A DNA stretch of 39,703 bases from Candidatus Nealsoniibacteriota bacterium (GTDB lineage: Bacteria; Patescibacteriota; Minisyncoccia; Minisyncoccales; GWA2-38-27), in NCBI GenBank assembly GCA_030616085.1, contig JAUWYA010000005.1, forward strand, positions 1 to 39,703, read 5' to 3'. This document shows, in pieces, positions 22,489-31,167 of the stretch. Position 1 is the stretch's first letter; each line of letters begins with the position of its first letter. The notes beneath the pieces were generated by a model. That model was given only the letters and a program-made list of their open reading frames with translations, was not told the origin of the DNA and did not search any database. The position numbers were made by a program, and so were the translations under genes.

Positions 22489-22527
22489 AGCCTCCTCGTA
22501 GTTTTTATATACAAGGAGGCTGTTTTT
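22489..22527. terminator. Bidirectional terminator between the RNA unit and the dCMP deaminase gene
   Basis: AGCCTCCT / AGGAGGCT around a 17-base loop, with T runs on both strands. It can end the rightward RNA and the leftward 22555 operon. Confidence 0.85.
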
Positions 22528-22554
22528 ATTTATTTTTTACTGCTGGCTGTATTT

Positions 22555-23049
22555 TTACTCATATTTTCTTTTTATATCTAAAAAAGAAATTTTAGAAGAA
22601 GGTTTTTTGAGTACGTCTACTTTTATTCCTGCTTCTTTAAAAAGTTCTATAAAAGCGTCGTCGCTATATTCAGCAAAAGTAACATATCGTTTAATTTTGG
22701 CATTAACTAACATTTTAGCGCATATGATACAAGGAGTATGAGTGCAATAAACAATAGCTCCTTCAATGCTCACACCATGCAAAGAAGATTGAATAATAAT
22801 ATTTTGTTCAGCATGGATTGCCCGACATATTTCTTGATGAGTGCCAGAATCAATCTTTTGCTGATCCCTCAAGCAACCTAACTCAAGACAATCTTTTAAT
22901 CCAGAGGCTGCGCCATTATAGCCAGTTGCTAAAATATGCTTATCTCGAACAGCTATAGCGCCCATATGATGACGACGACAAGTTGAACGTTCTGCTACCA
23001 CTAAAGCTATTTTAAGAAAGTATTCATCTGGAGATATTCTTTTGTCCAT
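22555..23049 (-). CDS. dCMP deaminase (ComEB-like)
   Basis: Zinc deaminase converting dCMP to dUMP, the substrate of ThyA. It has 164 residues. The zinc site is explicit: CRAIHAEQNII (HAE, residues ~78-80) and THTPCIICAKML (PCxxC, ~104-107). The N-terminal RHHMGAIAVRDKHILATGYN is typical of dCMP deaminases rather than cytidine or tRNA-adenosine deaminases, and CLRDQ with nearby cysteines is also seen in the family. It is the last gene of the run pheS-pheT-gyrB-secE-nusG-rplK, ten bases after rplK. Its placement near tmk-thyA-folA fits dTMP supply. A ComEB-type dCMP/cytidylate deaminase is the best reading; RibD-like roles are unlikely at this length. Confidence 0.9.
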   Translation of the reverse strand: MDKRISPDEYFLKIALVVAERSTCRRHHMGAIAVRDKHILATGYNGAASGLKDCLELGCLRDQQKIDSGTHQEICRAIHAEQNIIIQSSLHGVSIEGAIVYCTHTPCIICAKMLVNAKIKRYVTFAEYSDDAFIELFKEAGIKVDVLKKPSSKISFLDIKRKYE

Positions 23050-23058
23050 AATAAAATA

Positions 23059-23481
23059 TTACTCTACTTCAATGCCCATATTGCGGGCAGTGCCTTCAAT
23101 AATTTTCATTGCCTGCTCAATGTCAGTAGTGTTTAAATCGGGCATTTTCTTTTGCGCGATTTCTTTTAATTGCGCTTTGGTAATTTTAGCGACCTTATTT
23201 TTATTCGGCGTGCCAGAACCTTTCTCAATCGCAGCTGCTTTTTTCAAAAGTTCTGCAGCTGGAGGCTGTTTTGTCTTGAAATCATAAGTTCTATCTCCGT
23301 AAACTGTAATATCTACAGGAACAGTAAAACCTGTCTGGTTTTTTGTTGCATCATTAAATTTCTGGCAGAATTCTGCAATATTTAATCCGTGCTGAGCCAA
23401 AGCAGGCCCTACTGGAGGAGCAGGAGTTGCCTGTCCGGCTGGAATTTGAAGCTTTATAACAGCTATTACTTTCTTTGCCAT
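23059..23481 (-). CDS. rplK: Ribosomal protein uL11
   Basis: Forms the base of the L7/L12 stalk and the GTPase-associated centre. It has 140 residues, full length. It begins [20 protein letters not shown], with [14 protein letters not shown] (~22-35) in the N-terminal domain, and has the rRNA-binding C-terminal half ([35 protein letters not shown]). It follows nusG by two bases in the conserved secE-nusG-rplK order. rplA, rplJ and rplL do not follow; instead the dCMP deaminase gene lies next. Confidence 0.97.
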   Translation of the reverse strand: MAKKVIAVIKLQIPAGQATPAPPVGPALAQHGLNIAEFCQKFNDATKNQTGFTVPVDITVYGDRTYDFKTKQPPAAELLKKAAAIEKGSGTPNKNKVAKITKAQLKEIAQKKMPDLNTTDIEQAMKIIEGTARNMGIEVE

Positions 23482-23483
23482 AA

Positions 23484-24029
23484 TTAAATCTTTTTTATTT
23501 GAAGAGAATCTAATTCAACGGGAGTATCTCTTCCAAACATATTAACCATTACCTTAACTTTTCCTCTTGCCTCATCAATTTCTGAAACTTTGCCATCAAA
23601 GTCCTTAAAAGGGCCGTCAACAATCTTGACTGAATCCCCTGGTTTGACCTCAATCTTATGCTGAGGAGTTTCTACGCCCATTCTTTGCTTTAAGGTTTCC
23701 ACTTCTTTCGACGAAACTGGCACCGGAGTAGTTCCTACTCCCACAAAACCAGTTACATTTGGGGTGTTTCTGACAACATACCAAGAATCATCAGTAACAA
23801 TCATTTCAACCAAAACATAACCTGGATAAATTTTTTCTTCAACTGTTTTCCTTTTGCCGCTTTTAATCTTAATCTTTTTTTCTTTTGGCACTAAAACATT
23901 AAAAATCTTATCCTCCATGCCCAAAGACTCAACCCTTTGTTTCAGGTTTTTAGCAACTGCATCTTCATAACCAGAATAAGTATGAATCACATACCAATTT
24001 TTTTGTTGTGGTAATTTCTGTTTAGGCAT
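23484..24029 (-). CDS. nusG: Transcription termination/antitermination factor NusG
   Basis: Binds RNA polymerase and links it to Rho or the ribosome. It has 181 residues. The NGN domain starts [20 protein letters not shown] (residues ~10-29), with YPGYVLVEM and [12 protein letters not shown] following. The C-terminal KOW motif is [18 protein letters not shown] (~127-144). Its start overlaps the secE stop (TAATG), so translation is coupled. Confidence 0.97.
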   Translation of the reverse strand: MPKQKLPQQKNWYVIHTYSGYEDAVAKNLKQRVESLGMEDKIFNVLVPKEKKIKIKSGKRKTVEEKIYPGYVLVEMIVTDDSWYVVRNTPNVTGFVGVGTTPVPVSSKEVETLKQRMGVETPQHKIEVKPGDSVKIVDGPFKDFDGKVSEIDEARGKVKVMVNMFGRDTPVELDSLQIKKI

Positions 24030-24229
24030 TACAGTATGAACTTATTTAACATTGTTGTAAATATATAATCGAGTCCGCCTAAAAATGCAGCTACAGCAAT
24101 TGAAACCGCAATAATAATTAAAGTATATTTTATAGTTTCCTTTCTGGTGGGCCAGTTAACTTTCTTCATCTCAAGTTTTACCTCTTTCAGGAAACTAACA
24201 ATTTTTTTAGGGAAATTACTAATTTTCAT
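24029..24229 (-). CDS. secE: Preprotein translocase subunit SecE
   Basis: Clamps SecY in the translocon. It has 66 residues, the short single-helix form. The amphipathic region carries the family signature FLKEVKLEMKKVNWPTRKE (~13-31), and one membrane helix follows (~35-57). It is followed directly by nusG. The gap of 50 bases to gyrB upstream holds no clear promoter. Confidence 0.95.
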   Translation of the reverse strand: MKISNFPKKIVSFLKEVKLEMKKVNWPTRKETIKYTLIIIAVSIAVAAFLGGLDYIFTTMLNKFIL

Positions 24230-24279
24230 AATCTTAATAAGGCCTTCTCGGCCTCATTTTCATATTAGCCAAGAAAAAT

Positions 24280-27200
24280 CTAAATGTCAAGATTCTTTAC
24301 CTTTTTGGCGTAAGTTTGGATGAATTTCTTTCTTGGAGGAACTTCTTCTCCCATTAAAGTATCAAAAATCCTGTCTGCTTCTTTAGCATCTTCAATAGTA
24401 ACCTGCAATAAAGTCCTGTTTTTTGGGTCCATTGTTGTTTCCCATAATTCCATTGGATTCATTTCTCCAAGACCTTTATATCTTTGAATAGAAGGATTTG
24501 TTATTTTCTCTTTTTTAAAAGACGCTAAAATTTTCTCTTTTCCATCATCGGTATAGACATATTCTACTCTTTTCCCTGACTGAATCTTATAAAGTGGGGG
24601 TTGAGCGATATAGAGATAACCTTTTTCAATAATAGGTTTGAAGTGACGGAAAAAAAACGTTAAAAGCAGAGTTCGAATATGCGAACCATCCGAATCAGCA
24701 TCTAAAGTTAGGATAATCCGGTGATATCTTGCTTTCTCAATATCAAAGTCCTCGCCAATAGCAGTTCCTAGAGCAATAATTAAAGCTCTAATCTCTTTTG
24801 AAGACAAGATTTTATCTATTCTAGCTCTTTCAACATTTAAGATTTTCCCTCGCAATGGCAAAATTGCCTGAAATCTTCTATCTCTTCCTTGCTTTCCGCT
24901 ATTATGAACAAAAATACCACTAGATAAAGCAAAATTATGACTATCTTCTACTTCTAAATCATAAACATCTATTTTTTGAGATAATTTAACTATTTTCTTA
25001 ATTCTGTGATTATAATTCAATACAGCTTCCTTTAGCTTCTCTTCATCACTATTAAAAAATCTAGAACAAATTGTATCATATCTTAAAATATTTTTATCGT
25101 TTTTTCTGATTCTCTCTTTTGTAAATCTTTCTACGTCTATCTTATCGTATTGATTATAAATCTCTTTTAATAATTTTAAAGCTTTATTAAGATATGTTTG
25201 ATTATATGCTTTCTTCCGTTTTAATCTAAATTCTTGTGTCCATTGTTCCGATGTTTTCATTCTTCTCCAATCCAAAAGTTCTTTATCTTGCCATTGCAAT
25301 TTAGCTTTTTGAGAAAGCTCTCTTCTTTTTTTAGGATGTTTCTCGAAATATATCTTTACTCTTTCTGCACATTTTTCTCTATTCTTTTTATTTCTCCAAT
25401 ATCTTTTTTGATTATTAAATAATAACTTGTTATTTTTTTCTCTATAATCTGGGTTGTTATGATAAAACTCTAAAAACTTTTTAGTCATATATCCCTTATA
25501 TTCTTCATTTTCCCATTGCTTCTTGGCCCTATCGCTTAACATCTTTCTCATTTTATGAGTAGTCATAATTTGTCTAATTTTTTCTCTATATTCTTTAGAT
25601 TGATGAATTTTTTTACATCTTTCTTTTACTTTTTCTGTATGCAAACTATACTTTATCATTTCACGATGATATTGCATATGATCATCTTTTGACATTCTTT
25701 CTATATTATCTGGATTATTATTTAATTTGTTAAAATCAATATGGTGTCTGTGCGAACCATCTTCTTCCAAGTAAATATTATTTTTGAGATTATATTCGTC
25801 AGCTAAAAGATGTGTAAATATCCATCTATTATCTTTATTGTCGTAAACTAGTTCGTAGCCACTGATGGTTATTCTCTTTCCAATTCTTGAAAATTGACGT
25901 CTGATAGGCATCAAGGAATCAGAAATCGTTAAATCCTTAGCTTTTTTATAATTCCTGTCTCTCGTCATAAATAAGTGATCCGGCGTGCAAACTACTTCTT
26001 CATTATTATCCAAAATAACCTTAATTACTTCAACGTTTTGTTTTGTTTTTCTAGGATTTTTAATTAACTCAACACCTATAGAATTATCTTCTTTAATCGT
26101 GTAGCAATAATTTTTCTTTCCTTTTCTATCTTCTTTAATTAGATCTTTGAAAGTTAAATTTCTGCCATCCACTAAAGCAACTTTCGTGTCTTCAGAAAAA
26201 CAACCTCCGGCACTCTCGCCTTCGACTATAAACAGCTCTGATTCTTCAGGATTTCTTGAAGAACAATCAGCTAATTTGCCTGGCAAAGCAAGCCCTTCTA
26301 AAACTCCTTTCCTTAAGACAGTTTCCCTGGCTGCTCTGGCTGCTTTTCTGGCCCGAGAAGATAAAAGACATTTTTCAATAATGACTTTAGCATCCTGCGG
26401 GTTCCTTTCCAAAAAATCAGTCAGGTGTTCAGAAATCACTTGATCAACAATTGTCTTAGCTTCAACATTCCCTAATTTTGCCTTTGTTTGTCCTTCAAAC
26501 TGCGGTTCCTTTATTTTAATAGAAACAACTCCAGTTAATCCTTCCCTTATATCTTCGCCTGATAAATTGCCGTCTGTTTCTTTAAGAAAATCATTCTTTC
26601 TAGCCCAATCATTTAAAGTCCTTGTCAAAGCAGTCCTAAATCCAGTTAAATGAGTCCCTCCTTCTCCAGTATAGATGTTATTAGCAAAACTTTCTTCATG
26701 GCACTCATATTCTTCAGTATATTGAAATGCTGCCTCAACCAATATATCTTTTTTCTCGCCAGAACAATAAAAGACATTTATATTGCGAGAAGCAGAACCA
26801 TGAATCAGATACTTAACATAAGAAGCAAGTCCTCCTTCAAAGCAAAAACTATAGCTTGTTTTTTCTTTTTCCCTTTCGTCTCTAACAGTTATCCTTACGC
26901 CTCTAGTTAAATACGCTTGCTGACGCAAATGGTTTAAAATTCTCTTTTTATCAAACTTAATTTCTTTGAAAATCTCTAAATCTGGCTCAAAAATAACGGT
27001 TGTGCCGGTTTTTCTACAGGCTCCTACTTTCTTTAATTTCGTCTTAACTTTTCCTTTAGAATATTCCTGGCTATACTTACTGCCTCCTCTGCATACTTCA
27101 GCTTTTAAAAAGCTGGACAAAGCGCAGACAACAGAAACTCCTACGCCATGAAGACCTCCAGACACCTTATACGCCTCTCCTCCAAACTTGCCTCCGGCAT

Positions 27201-27528
27201 GCAAAGTTGTCATAACTGTTTCTAAGGCTGATTTTTTTGTCTGAGCATGTTTCTCTACTGGAATTCCTCTTCCATCATCGCTTGTTTCTACTCTATTCTC
27301 TGGCAATAAAATAACTTCAATGTTTTTAGCATAACCTGCCATTGCTTCATCAAGTCCATTGTCAACCACTTCCCAGATCAAATGATGCAAACCGTCAGGA
27401 CCAGTTGAACCAATATACATTCCAGGCCTTTTCCTAACAGGATCAAGACCCTCTAAAACATAGATGTCCTTTGCTGTGTAACTTGTTTCTTTATTTTTTG
27501 GTTTTTTAATTATTTTTTCCTTAGGCAT
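24280..27528 (-). CDS. gyrB: DNA gyrase subunit B interrupted by an in-frame intein
   Basis: ATPase subunit of DNA gyrase. The frame has 1082 residues; removing the intein (443-876) leaves 648, the usual length for a GyrB without the proteobacterial insert. GHKL ATPase motifs: VRKRPGMYIGSTG, EVVDNGLDEAMAG (catalytic Glu in the first helix), SDDGRGIPV and GGLHGVGVSVV. The TOPRIM EGESAGG is split: the host sequence joins as GESAGG + SGKQGRDRRFQ, followed by LTLDADSDGSHI. It ends LDI after QTYAKKVKNL. The gene follows pheT by four bases. Activity depends on splicing. ParE is the alternative, but gyrB is favoured by overall motif spacing and the absence of a second copy here. Confidence 0.93.
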   Translation of the reverse strand: MPKEKIIKKPKNKETSYTAKDIYVLEGLDPVRKRPGMYIGSTGPDGLHHLIWEVVDNGLDEAMAGYAKNIEVILLPENRVETSDDGRGIPVEKHAQTKKSALETVMTTLHAGGKFGGEAYKVSGGLHGVGVSVVCALSSFLKAEVCRGGSKYSQEYSKGKVKTKLKKVGACRKTGTTVIFEPDLEIFKEIKFDKKRILNHLRQQAYLTRGVRITVRDEREKEKTSYSFCFEGGLASYVKYLIHGSASRNINVFYCSGEKKDILVEAAFQYTEEYECHEESFANNIYTGEGGTHLTGFRTALTRTLNDWARKNDFLKETDGNLSGEDIREGLTGVVSIKIKEPQFEGQTKAKLGNVEAKTIVDQVISEHLTDFLERNPQDAKVIIEKCLLSSRARKAARAARETVLRKGVLEGLALPGKLADCSSRNPEESELFIVEGESAGGCFSEDTKVALVDGRNLTFKDLIKEDRKGKKNYCYTIKEDNSIGVELIKNPRKTKQNVEVIKVILDNNEEVVCTPDHLFMTRDRNYKKAKDLTISDSLMPIRRQFSRIGKRITISGYELVYDNKDNRWIFTHLLADEYNLKNNIYLEEDGSHRHHIDFNKLNNNPDNIERMSKDDHMQYHREMIKYSLHTEKVKERCKKIHQSKEYREKIRQIMTTHKMRKMLSDRAKKQWENEEYKGYMTKKFLEFYHNNPDYREKNNKLLFNNQKRYWRNKKNREKCAERVKIYFEKHPKKRRELSQKAKLQWQDKELLDWRRMKTSEQWTQEFRLKRKKAYNQTYLNKALKLLKEIYNQYDKIDVERFTKERIRKNDKNILRYDTICSRFFNSDEEKLKEAVLNYNHRIKKIVKLSQKIDVYDLEVEDSHNFALSSGIFVHNSGKQGRDRRFQAILPLRGKILNVERARIDKILSSKEIRALIIALGTAIGEDFDIEKARYHRIILTLDADSDGSHIRTLLLTFFFRHFKPIIEKGYLYIAQPPLYKIQSGKRVEYVYTDDGKEKILASFKKEKITNPSIQRYKGLGEMNPMELWETTMDPKNRTLLQVTIEDAKEADRIFDTLMGEEVPPRKKFIQTYAKKVKNLDI
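24901..26202 (-). mobile_element. GyrB intein (434 aa) with HNH homing endonuclease
   Basis: Residues 443-876 of the gyrB product. It starts with Cys (CFSEDTKVAL, block A) and has the block B TPDH motif (VCTPDHLFMT). It ends DVYDLEVEDSHNFAL ... FVHN followed by Ser (+1), all expected splice residues. The middle holds an HNH nuclease: RHHIDFNKLNNNPDNIE followed by HMQYH. After it come repeated modules with Y-x-E/K (SKEYREKIRQ, NEEYKGYMTK, NPDYREKNNK), probable DNA-binding repeats of homing enzymes. Insertion between GESAGG and SGKQGRDR is in the TOPRIM active-site loop, a position used by other GyrB inteins as I recall. Confidence 0.93.
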
Positions 27529-27532
27529 AATT

Positions 27533-29533
27533 TTAACGCCTTACTTCCCAATCTGGGCTCCTTTCCAAAGTTTTAATTATTTTATTCTGAATTTTATCAA
27601 TTTCCTCTGACTTTAAAGTTTTATCCTCTGCCTGATAAACTATGTGAAATGCTAAATTCTTCTTTCCTTGAGGAATACCCTCTCCCTCATAAATATCAAA
27701 AAGGTCAACATCTCTGACTAAAACACCTCCAGCAGTATTAATTTCATTCAATACATCTACAACTTTAATATTTAATGGCACTAAAATTGCCAGATCACGA
27801 ACAGCTGCCGGATATTGAGAAATTGGCTGATACTCATGCTCTTCTGAACAAATCTTTGTTAATTTCTCAAAATCAATATCAAATACAACCACATTAATTT
27901 CTTTTAATACTTTTGAAGAAATCTCTCCTAAAAAACCAACCTCTTGTGAATCAACCTTAATCTCAGCGCTTTTCCCTTTTTGCCAAATAGAAATCTTACT
28001 CTGTTCAGGAGTTGGCTTATGCTCATCATACCAAACATTGCTTATTCCAAGCTTATTCATCAATAAATCAACTATTCCTTTTAATCTATAGAATTCATCC
28101 TTTCCTTTTTTCTGAGCAATTAACCCAGTAAGCATCTTTTTCTCTTCAGCTTCTCCAGCTTGTTTCTTAATAAATGTTTTCCCTGTCTCAAAGATCTTAA
28201 TTTCATCAAAATATCTAAAATTATCTTTTAGATTCTTTAACATATTGGGAATCAAACTTGGTCTTAAATATTTTTGCTCCGAGCTCATTGGATTCTCCAT
28301 TTCAATAGCTTCCTTAAAAGTCTCAACTTCTTTCTCACCAATAAAAGAGTAATTATATACTTCTGTAAACCCAGCTTCTTTTAAAATATCTTTGACACAA
28401 TTCTCCCAGAAAATCTCAAGGTTTCTTTTCGGAGGAATCAAAGAAACAACTGGAAAAGTAGAAGGTATTTTCTCATATCCATAAATCCTGCCAATCTCTT
28501 CAATCAAATCTTCTTGTGAAGAAACATCTAATCTGAAGGTAGGAACTTCTACGATATTCCCTTTATATTTAAATTCTAATCTCTCAAAGATATTTTTTAT
28601 TTCTTTTGTAGAAATCTTTATTCCTAATAATTTTTCAACATAGCTTAAATCTAATTTAATCTTTTTAGGTTGAACTTTTTTAGGATAAAGATCAATTATC
28701 TGAACTATTTTACCTCCACCAAGCTTGGTTAAAAGAAAATATGTTCTTTCTAGCGTAGAGATTGTTAAATTTGGATCTATTCCCTGAGAATATACATTTG
28801 ATGCTTCGGTTCGATGATTTAATTTTTTTACAGCTTTATAAATTGTCTGCCTATCGAAATTCCCTGCTTGCAACACAATGTTTTTTGTCTTTGAATCTAT
28901 TTCAGTTAACTTTCCACCCATAATACCAACTAAATCAATCAACCTGTTTTTGTCTTCAATAACAAGCATTCCCCTATCTAAAGTATGGCTGCTGTCATCC
29001 AAAGTAACTATTCTCTCTCCTTTTTTTGACTCTCGTAAATTCATCTGATGGCCTTGAATTTTATCATAATCAAAAGCATGTAAAGGTTGGCCTATTTCCA
29101 ACATTACATAGTTAGTCAAATCAACAATATTATTTATAGAACGAAGACCCACTGATTTTATCTTTTCTTTTAACCATTTTGGAGACGAACCTACCTTTAC
29201 TCCCTCTACTACTATTGCTGAATAACGAGGAACCAGCTTACGGCATTTAATTTTCAAGTTAATTAACCCGATTTCGCCTTTTTCTTTTTTTAATCTTTTT
29301 CTTTTCAATGGCTCTAAATCTTTATCCAATATAGCTGATATTTCTCTAGCCACTCCCCAATGAGACAAACAATCATGACCCCTATTTGACAATACATCAA
29401 TATCTAAAGTATGATCCCTGCCAACTTTTTTAACTTGCTCTACTTCAAAGCTATGCATAGTCAAAACCTCTGCCAGGTTTTCTGGCTTAGGCAATTTAAC
29501 ATATTCTTTTAGCCAATTATATGAAAATAACAT
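27533..29533 (-). CDS. pheT: Phenylalanyl-tRNA synthetase beta subunit, short form
   Basis: Structural and editing subunit of PheRS. It has 666 residues against ~790-800 in E. coli or Thermus. It begins MLFSYNWLKEYVKLPKPENL but then runs directly from SFEVEQVKKVG into DIDVLSNRGHDCLSHWGVAR. The ~110-residue EMAP/OB tRNA-binding insertion normally located there is absent. The B3/B4 region (LVPRYSAIVVEGV, RSINNIVDLTNYVMLEIGQP, GIMGG, NHRTEASNVYSQGIDP), B5, the catalytic-like B6/B7 and the C-terminal FDX-ACB domain (PAAVRDLAILVPLNIKVVDV ... LERSPDWEVRR) are present. It is separated from pheS by the structured 85-nt repeat. Confidence 0.95.
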   Translation of the reverse strand: MLFSYNWLKEYVKLPKPENLAEVLTMHSFEVEQVKKVGRDHTLDIDVLSNRGHDCLSHWGVAREISAILDKDLEPLKRKRLKKEKGEIGLINLKIKCRKLVPRYSAIVVEGVKVGSSPKWLKEKIKSVGLRSINNIVDLTNYVMLEIGQPLHAFDYDKIQGHQMNLRESKKGERIVTLDDSSHTLDRGMLVIEDKNRLIDLVGIMGGKLTEIDSKTKNIVLQAGNFDRQTIYKAVKKLNHRTEASNVYSQGIDPNLTISTLERTYFLLTKLGGGKIVQIIDLYPKKVQPKKIKLDLSYVEKLLGIKISTKEIKNIFERLEFKYKGNIVEVPTFRLDVSSQEDLIEEIGRIYGYEKIPSTFPVVSLIPPKRNLEIFWENCVKDILKEAGFTEVYNYSFIGEKEVETFKEAIEMENPMSSEQKYLRPSLIPNMLKNLKDNFRYFDEIKIFETGKTFIKKQAGEAEEKKMLTGLIAQKKGKDEFYRLKGIVDLLMNKLGISNVWYDEHKPTPEQSKISIWQKGKSAEIKVDSQEVGFLGEISSKVLKEINVVVFDIDFEKLTKICSEEHEYQPISQYPAAVRDLAILVPLNIKVVDVLNEINTAGGVLVRDVDLFDIYEGEGIPQGKKNLAFHIVYQAEDKTLKSEEIDKIQNKIIKTLERSPDWEVRR

Positions 29534-29542
29534 AACTGTAAG

Positions 29543-29627
29543 AAAACAAATTTTTAAATCGTGGGGTTTGGGCGCGGTGATTCCCGAAGGGAATCAAAGG
29601 GGGAAACGATTTTAAAAATTTCGTTTT
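29543..29627 (-). repeat. Structured 85-nt repeat, copy 2 (between pheS and pheT)
   Basis: Same orientation relative to transcription as copy 1 (6970-7055) and likewise a few bases after a stop codon. Conserved GGGGTTTGGGCGCGGT and AAAGGGGGAA flank the inner hairpin GATTCCC-GAA-GGGAATC (29579-29595). Confidence 0.85.
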
Positions 29628-29634
29628 CTGAAAG

Positions 29635-30513
29635 TTAAAATTGCTTAAGAAACCTTGAATCTCCTGAATAAAACAATCTAATATCATCTACCTTATACTT
29701 CATCATAGCTAATCTATCTAGTCCTACTCCAAAAGCAAACCCCTGCCAATTCTTAGGATTAATACCTCCTGCTTTTAAAACATTCGGGTGAACCATTCCT
29801 GCTCCAATTATCTCTACCCAACATCTTTTTGAACAAACACTGCATCCTTTTTCATTACAAACTAAACAAGTCATATCTACTTCAAAACTTGGTTCAGTAA
29901 ATGGAAAAAAGCTTGGCCTTAAACGGGCCTTAACTTTCTTTCCAAAAAACCTTGAAAGAAACTCTTCAATAATTGCTTTAAAATTAGCTGCTGAAATATC
30001 TTTTCCAACCATTAATCCTTCTACCTGATAAAAATTAATCTCGTGGCTGGCATCAGTCGCTTCATGCCTAAAAATCCTGCCTGGAACAATAATTCTAAAC
30101 GGCGGCTGATGTTTTTCCATATAACGAATTTGAACAGGCGAAGTATGAGTCCTTAATAACAATTTTGAATTTTGCTGGACGCGAAGCGGACTCCCCGGAG
30201 GATTGCTTTTGAATTTTGAATTTGTTTGTAATTTGTTATTTGTTATTTGGAATTTCTGGTTGTTTTTCAACCAGAATGTGTCCCACATATCTCTTGCAGG
30301 ATGATCTTTTGGAATATTTAAAGCATCAAAGTTATACCATTCGTTTTCAATCTCAGGACCATCAATCACTGAAAAACCCATTGCCTGAAAAATCTCTTCA
30401 ACTTCTCTCTTAACCAAAGTCAAAGGATGCAAATGCCCAATTTCATGCTTTTCTCCAGGCACTGTTACATCAAATGTATCCTTTTTTGTTTCAATTTTAA
30501 GAGGCTTTAGCAT
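29635..30513 (-). CDS. pheS: Phenylalanyl-tRNA synthetase alpha subunit, N-terminally short with a repeat-coded insert
   Basis: Catalytic subunit of PheRS. It has 292 residues against ~327-350. It lacks the N-terminal coiled coil that contacts tRNA and starts at the catalytic domain ([20 protein letters not shown]). Class II motifs: [34 protein letters not shown] (motif 2 region), [34 protein letters not shown] and [16 protein letters not shown] (motif 3). Between DTFWL and LLRTHTSP there is an extra ~35-residue stretch, Asn/Gln/Lys-rich and then [14 protein letters not shown], encoded by AT-rich repeat words plus a small G+C-rich hairpin; it has no counterpart in the family. The promoter lies so close that the message may be leaderless. 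Confidence 0.93.
   Translation of the reverse strand: MLKPLKIETKKDTFDVTVPGEKHEIGHLHPLTLVKREVEEIFQAMGFSVIDGPEIENEWYNFDALNIPKDHPARDMWDTFWLKNNQKFQITNNKLQTNSKFKSNPPGSPLRVQQNSKLLLRTHTSPVQIRYMEKHQPPFRIIVPGRIFRHEATDASHEINFYQVEGLMVGKDISAANFKAIIEEFLSRFFGKKVKARLRPSFFPFTEPSFEVDMTCLVCNEKGCSVCSKRCWVEIIGAGMVHPNVLKAGGINPKNWQGFAFGVGLDRLAMMKYKVDDIRLFYSGDSRFLKQF
30163..30255 (-). repeat. Repeat-derived insertion inside pheS
   Basis: Coding-strand words such as CAAATAACAAATAACAAATT and AAATTCAAAATTC, the same vocabulary as 6493-6622 and the miaB heptamers, around a G+C-rich piece with CTCC/GGAG and CGC/GCG mini-hairpins. It is read in frame as an extra loop. Confidence 0.75.
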
Positions 30514-30519
30514 TCCTTC

Positions 30520-30548
30520 ATTTTACCCTAAAATCATCTTAAAATCAA
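30520..30548 (-). promoter_or_regulatory. Promoter immediately upstream of pheS
   Basis: Minus strand TTGATT (30548-30543), 17-base spacer, TAAAAT (30525-30520). Only six bases separate the -10 box from the ATG, so transcription would start at about the start codon. Confidence 0.55.
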
Positions 30549-30573
30549 CTGAAAACTGTGGATTAAAAAGCAA

Positions 30574-30608
30574 TAAAAAAAGCCGCTGAGATATTATATC
30601 CAACGGCT
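30574..30608 (-). terminator. Terminator of the 30627 gene
   Basis: AGCCGTTGG ... CAGCGGCT hairpin with seven T on the minus strand. Nearly the same sequence terminates pyrE at 31168-31202. Confidence 0.8.
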
Positions 30609-30626
30609 ATGTTTCTCAATTCTCTT

Positions 30627-31058
30627 CTATTCTTCTATCTGAGATTGAACTTGCTGAGCCAGTTTTTTTCCTTTATCTGTTAGCTTAACTCCTCCTTTTT
30701 CGTCAACGCTAATAAGGCCTTCGGATTGCATAACTTCGGTCGGAGTTAAACAACTATCAATCTCGTTTAAACTGACCTCTATTTTGCATTCATTTGCTTT
30801 TTCACAAATTTCTCTAAGAAAATCATGGCCACGATTCAACATAGATTCATAAAGAGCATCAGTACAAACAGATGATAATCTTGAGTAGATCTGATCTCTT
30901 ATAGTTTCGGCAAATTCAAGAACAAATTCCCGGGTGAGTTGTGAATCTTTTATCTCTTGATATTTGTTCTCGGGCTCATCCTGCCATTCTTCAAGCCAAA
31001 TCTGACCTTTGATAATCTCTGTTTTGTTGAGCAAATCAATAAAATCAGCGATAATCAT
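30627..31058 (-). CDS. Hypothetical protein with a possible winged-helix end
   Basis: I do not recognise this 143-residue protein. It is acidic and mostly helical, with two Cys (residues ~77 and ~98-110 region). The last ~40 residues (MQSEGLISVDEKGGVKLTDKGKKLAQQV) have the beta-hairpin pattern of a winged helix (LTDKGKKL is common at the end of MarR/PadR-type wings), so DNA or RNA binding is possible, but the recognition helix is not clear. AAAGGAG lies eight bases before the ATG at 31058. It is a single-gene unit with a terminator on each side, located between the pyr operon and pheS. A regulator of either neighbour is conceivable but unsupported. Confidence 0.65.
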   Translation of the reverse strand: MIIADFIDLLNKTEIIKGQIWLEEWQDEPENKYQEIKDSQLTREFVLEFAETIRDQIYSRLSSVCTDALYESMLNRGHDFLREICEKANECKIEVSLNEIDSCLTPTEVMQSEGLISVDEKGGVKLTDKGKKLAQQVQSQIEE

Positions 31059-31167
31059 ATCTTCTTCTCCTTTCTTTTATCTTTAAACTTTTATTTAATT
31101 GTTAAGGGACGAATCTTAATAATCTTATCTTATAGTTTAATATTTTTAAAAGAATAGTCAACTCAAT

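Larger units (their letters stand above)
22243..22527 (+). ncRNA. Candidate structured noncoding RNA, unidentified (~285 nt)
   Basis: A free-standing unit with a strong promoter, a G+C-rich body unlike its surroundings and a strong terminator, with no gene on this strand downstream. Visible stems: GGGCG/CGCCC (22277-22292 region), GCCG/CGGC around CTGAAAC, CCCGG/CCGGG around ~22390-22425, GCCGGTG/CACCGGC (~22433-22456) and AGGCGAT/ATCGCCT (~22461-22479), plus a possible long-range CGCCGC/GCGGCG pairing. I compared it from memory with tmRNA, RNase P RNA, SRP RNA and 6S RNA and saw none of their signatures. A 27-residue ORF lies inside (22332-22415). Confidence 0.55.
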
